From Leptotrichia hongkongensis (GTDB taxonomy: Bacteria; Fusobacteriota; Fusobacteriia; Fusobacteriales; Leptotrichiaceae), in the NCBI RefSeq assembly GCF_041538065.1, contig NZ_JBGORW010000002.1, positions 62,001 through 126,000 of the forward strand: a stretch of 64,000 bases of DNA, in the 5' to 3' direction. Positions 60,895 to 64,000 of the stretch are shown in pieces. The translations under genes and the position numbers were made by a program. The notes below the pieces were generated by a model, which saw nothing but the letters and a program-made list of their open reading frames with translations, was not told the DNA's origin and did no database searches. The first letter of the stretch is position 1, and every line of letters starts with the position of its first letter.

Positions 60895-61200
60895 ACCATT
60901 TAAATAACGAATTTATTATAAACTTTTCTAATAAAAGATATAAACCTAATATTTTCAAGTAATTTAAGATATAATTTTTATTTTTTAAATAAAGTTTAGT
61001 ATAAACTAATCCGTCGGAGCATTTTTATGTGCTGACAAAACTGTCTGAGCATAGCGAGTTTTTTGGCAGTGCAGAAAAATGTCGTAGACTAGCCATAGGT
61101 TGTAGGATTTGCGACAATGAGCAATCCTACGAAAATAAAAAAGTTGAATGATTATGAGTTAGCTATTGAACAACCCTATTATAAAATTTATTCTTATTTT
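60895..61200 (-). repeat. Dispersed palindromic repeat, copy D (right of pyrG)
   Basis: About 305 bp. Reads as the reverse complement of copy A over about 240 bp with few differences (CCGTCGGAGCATTTTTATGTGC, GTCGTAGACTAGCCATAGG, GAGCAATCCTACGAAAATAAA). It shares its outer 60 bp with copy C. Two hairpins as in copy A. Confidence 0.75.
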
Positions 61201-61255
61201 TAAACAATAACTATTTTTCTATTTATATTTTTAAATAATTATGTTGTTTTTCCCA

Positions 61256-61290
61256 CAAAAAAAGAGGAAAAAAAAAATTTTCACCTCTTT
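61256..61290 (-). terminator. fba terminator
   Basis: On the minus strand AAAGAGG (complement of 61290-61284) pairs with CCTCTTT (complement of 61267-61261), then TTTTG. Confidence 0.7.
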
Positions 61291-61386
61291 TAAACAAATT
61301 TTATTTATGTAAAACTTAAAAGGAATATCCCAAGTTTGAGAATAAACTCGAGATAGTCCAAATTAATTTTCATTTTTTATTTGTTA

Positions 61387-62370
61387 TTATCTTGCAGCTC
61401 CAGCTTTGTAAGCTCCATTTGATCCAAATACATTTCTGATTTTATCTTTGTAATATTCTTTCATGTAGTCTTTTGCAGGTCCTACATATTTTCTAGGATC
61501 AAATTCTCCTGGGTTTTTAGCGAATACTTCTCTGATTCCTGCTGTGAAAGCCAATCTTCCATCAGTATCTACATTAATTTTAGCTACTGCTGATTTAGCT
61601 GCTTTTCTTAATTCTGAATCAGGGATACCAATTGCATCTGCAATTTTTCCACCATATTGGTTAATCATTTCAACAAATTGGTGAGGTACTGCTGATGAAC
61701 CATGTAATACGATTGGGAATCCAGGTATTCTTTTTTCAATTTCTTCCAAGATATCCAATCTTAATTTAGGATCGTCTCCTGGTTTGAATTTGTGGGCTCC
61801 GTGAGAAGTTCCAATTGCGATTGCTAATGAATCAACTCCTGTTTTTGTTACGAAGTCTTCAACTTCATCAGGTTGAGTATAAACATGTTCTGCTGCTACT
61901 ACATCGTCTTCGATTCCAGCTAAAACTCCTAATTCAGCTTCAACTGTAACATCGTGTTGATGAGCAAAATCAGCAACTTGTTTTGCTTCTGCAACGTTTT
62001 CATCGTAAGGGTGGTGAGATCCATCATACATTACTGAAGAGAATCCGTATTCGATACAGTCTTTTGCTTCAGCAAAATTTGGACCATGATCCAAGTGCAA
62101 TGCTACTGGAATGTCTGATCCTGATGCTTCTACATAAGCTGTTGCAGCTTTTGCAAGCCAAGGTAACATTTCTTTACCAATATATTTTCTTGCACCTGTT
62201 GATACTTGAAGAATTACTGGTGATCCTTCTTCAACGCACGCTTCGATAATTCCTTGTAATTGTTCCATGTTGTTAAAGTTAAAAGCAGGTACTGCGTAAC
62301 CTTCTTTATTTGCTTTAGCAAACATTTCTTTAGTGTTGCTTAATCCTAAATCTTTAAAATGATATTTCAT
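61387..62370 (-). CDS. fba: Class II fructose-bisphosphate aldolase
   Basis: 327 aa. Zinc-dependent aldolase: metal ligand His in ALHLDHGPNF, VEAELGVLAG, AIGTSHG, and the phosphate-binding VLHGSSAVP. Splits fructose-1,6-bisphosphate in glycolysis. AGGAGG ribosome site; own terminator; codon use looks like a highly expressed gene. Confidence 0.95.
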   Translation of the reverse strand: MKYHFKDLGLSNTKEMFAKANKEGYAVPAFNFNNMEQLQGIIEACVEEGSPVILQVSTGARKYIGKEMLPWLAKAATAYVEASGSDIPVALHLDHGPNFAEAKDCIEYGFSSVMYDGSHHPYDENVAEAKQVADFAHQHDVTVEAELGVLAGIEDDVVAAEHVYTQPDEVEDFVTKTGVDSLAIAIGTSHGAHKFKPGDDPKLRLDILEEIEKRIPGFPIVLHGSSAVPHQFVEMINQYGGKIADAIGIPDSELRKAAKSAVAKINVDTDGRLAFTAGIREVFAKNPGEFDPRKYVGPAKDYMKEYYKDKIRNVFGSNGAYKAGAAR

Positions 62371-62496
62371 TTTACGCCTCCTAATATTTATTAATTAGAT
62401 TAACTTCTTTAATTATATGTTATCAAATTTTCGTATAAAAATCAATAGAAAACAAAAAATAATGTTAAAAATAAGATATTTTTTAATCTACTTTAC

Positions 62497-63216
62497 TTAA
62501 TTTATTTTACTTTGATTTATGAGTTCTTCCACTGTCATTCCTTTTCTAAGTACATTTTTATCTGTAAATCCTGGGATTCCTTCAATTCTGCCACGTCTTG
62601 AAACTTGCCAAATTATCCACCTATTATCTTCGTCTATTTTAGGAAAATATTTATAATCTGTAATCCAAATTTTATTTTCAGGAAATTCACCTTTTATGTA
62701 TGCATTATAAGTGTTATAATTCACATAGAAAATTACTCTTTTTTTATAATGTTTTTCAAGTTTTTCAACCATAACTCTCAAATGCTCAATTACATCTGGT
62801 TTTTTGTATTTTTTTGTAGAAATTTCAAGATCAATAATTGGAGGTAATGTTTTCTCAGAATCAGGGACTTTACTTATGTAAAAATCCGCTTGTGCTTCTC
62901 CACTGCTAGTCATTACAAAAAAATGATATGCTCCAACTACAAATCCATTTAATCTAGCGTTATTCCAATTATATAAAAAATCCGTATCAAGAAAATTCTG
63001 TCCTTCTGTCGCTTTTAAAATGATAAATTTATATTTTTTATCAACAAGAGTCCAATTCACTTTTTCCTGATGATGTGAAATATCCAGCCCATGAACTTTA
63101 TATCCAGCTAATTCTACCAAAATATCATTATGATATAAATAACCACTAAGTTCTAGAAACCCCACTATACCTCCACCAATTATCATAATTACCAAAAATT
63201 TTATAAATTTTTCCAT
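62497..63216 (-). CDS. GH25-family lysozyme (muramidase), membrane-anchored or secreted
   Basis: 239 aa. One hydrophobic segment at about 5-25 acts as signal or anchor. The GH25 fold starts at VHGLDISHHQ with Asp45, and the catalytic pair is Asp129/Glu131 in PIIDLEIS; FIILKATEGQNFLDTDF and GAYHFF are also typical. It cuts the beta-1,4 bond of peptidoglycan glycan strands, so it probably serves wall remodelling. The wall O-acetylation implied by the OatA-like gene at 36680 would protect against such enzymes. No wall-binding repeats. Confidence 0.9.
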   Translation of the reverse strand: MEKFIKFLVIMIIGGGIVGFLELSGYLYHNDILVELAGYKVHGLDISHHQEKVNWTLVDKKYKFIILKATEGQNFLDTDFLYNWNNARLNGFVVGAYHFFVMTSSGEAQADFYISKVPDSEKTLPPIIDLEISTKKYKKPDVIEHLRVMVEKLEKHYKKRVIFYVNYNTYNAYIKGEFPENKIWITDYKYFPKIDEDNRWIIWQVSRRGRIEGIPGFTDKNVLRKGMTVEELINQSKIN

Positions 63217-63365
63217 ATTCTCTCCGTTCAGTTATTTAATAACAAAATTATTTTTAAAATTCTCAAATAACCTATTTTTATTATTGTACTTAATTTTAGA
63301 GCAGTTTTTGACAGTTTAGGAAAAAATCAGATTAATATGATGTTAATACGGTTAGAGTCCTTTTG

Positions 63366-64000
63366 TTACTTTATAACTGTCATTCCACCCATATAAGGTA
63401 CTAATACTTCTGGAACTTTTATAGTTCCATCATCTTGCTGATAATTTTCCATAATGGCAAGCAATGTTCTCCCCACAGCAAGTCCTGATCCATTCAGAGT
63501 ATGCACAAAATGGCTTTTTCCAGTTTCCTTTTCCCTGTATTTAATCATTGCACGTCTAGCTTGAAAGTCTTCTGTATTAGAGCAAGAAGAAATTTCTCTG
63601 TATTTTCCTTGGCTTGGCACCCAAACTTCCAAATCATAAGTTTTTGCCGCACTAAATCCTATATCTCCGCTGCAAAGTGCCAGTACCCTATATGGTAATT
63701 CCAGTTTTTGCAATATTTTTTCTGCACAGTTTACCATTTTTTCAAGTTCATCATAAGAAGTTTCAGGTTTTACAATTTTTACCATTTCCACTTTATTAAA
63801 CTGGTGCTGTCTTATAAGTCCCTTTAAATCACGCCCTCCAGAACCAGCTTCCTTTCTGAAGCAAGCTGTATATCCACAGTAATATTTAGGTAATTCCTCT
63901 TCATCTAGAATTTCGCTGTTATGTAAGTTTGTAAGTGTAACTTCTGCAGTTGGAATCAAGTACATTTCATCGCCTTCAATTTTATAGGCATCATCAGCAA
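63366..64000 (-). CDS. serS: Seryl-tRNA synthetase (partial, N-terminus outside window)
   Basis: C-terminal ~211 residues. The frame stays open past 63965 to the edge (ADDAYKIEGDEMYLIPTAEV), so the ATG at 63965 is internal. Class II motif 2 (ACFRKEAGSGGRDLKGLIR), SCSNTEDFQARR and motif 3 (LAVGRTLLAIMENYQ) are present. Charges tRNA-Ser, for which a gene (TGA) lies at 47389. The N-terminal coiled-coil arm lies outside the window. Confidence 0.96.
   Translation of the reverse strand, partial: ADDAYKIEGDEMYLIPTAEVTLTNLHNSEILDEEELPKYYCGYTACFRKEAGSGGRDLKGLIRQHQFNKVEMVKIVKPETSYDELEKMVNCAEKILQKLELPYRVLALCSGDIGFSAAKTYDLEVWVPSQGKYREISSCSNTEDFQARRAMIKYREKETGKSHFVHTLNGSGLAVGRTLLAIMENYQQDDGTIKVPEVLVPYMGGMTVIK

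Overview
The window is AT-rich, densely coded bacterial DNA with diderm features: an OmpA-type outer-membrane protein, several lipoproteins and a SPOR protein. It also carries genes common in fermentative low-GC anaerobes: NAD-type glutamate dehydrogenase, LctP lactate permease, beta-glucoside PTS, class II aldolase, class 1A dihydroorotate dehydrogenase and RqcH. This mix points to Fusobacteriota, most likely Leptotrichia or a close relative. That is an inference from gene content and base composition; no 16S gene is present.

Layout. 1-3588 (minus): a phospho-signalling group made of a J-domain protein, a membrane FHA protein, a zinc-ribbon FHA protein and, after a repeat-filled gap, a membrane PP2C-like phosphatase cut by the window edge. 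3.8-7.1 kb: a small basic secreted protein, then ruvA, murI and a DD-carboxypeptidase. 7.4-9.8 kb: an ArsR-rhodanese regulator divergent from trxA, followed by trxB; a perfect inverted repeat overlaps the trxA -10 box. 10.1-13.5 kb: TPR protein, pyrD (class 1A), sirtuin, low-molecular-weight phosphatase. 13.5-17.6 kb: AraC regulator divergent from a PTS EIIBC gene (apparent frameshift in A9) and a 6-phospho-beta-glucosidase. 17.9-34.5 kb (minus): ilvE, ribosomal protein S1, an HPr paralogue, ompA, glyS/glyQ, lspA, ileS, lctP, tex. 34.7-38.5 kb: a secreted protein, a decayed paralogue of it, a standalone SGNH protein and an OatA-like acyltransferase with the same SGNH domain. 38.5-46.6 kb: msrA, patB-type lyase, TetR regulator with an acidic tail, small lipoproteins, DHH phosphoesterase, SPOR protein, MTA/SAH nucleosidase, manA. 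46.6-48.1 kb: a possible mobile-element scar next to an eight-gene tRNA operon. 48.4-58.5 kb: acyl-ACP synthetase/acyltransferase fusion, YciI protein, gdhA, PASTA protein, rsgA, rpe, MarR-FeoA regulator, rqcH, ptsH. 59.1-64 kb (minus): pyrG bracketed by inverted repeats, fba, GH25 lysozyme, partial serS.

Long intergenic gaps mostly hold dispersed palindromic repeats. One family of about 250-300 bp has four copies here, two of them in inverted orientation around pyrG, and in one copy the hairpin sequence is wholly different while the stem is kept. A second class of about 95-120 bp elements has TATACT-type terminal inverted repeats. The least explained pieces are these repeats, the PP2C/FHA/J-domain group, the ArsR-rhodanese control of trxA, the MarR-FeoA fusion, and the two apparent frameshifts (EIIBC and the rsgA start).

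All motif and coordinate statements come from reading the sequence. Family names come from motif recognition without database searches.
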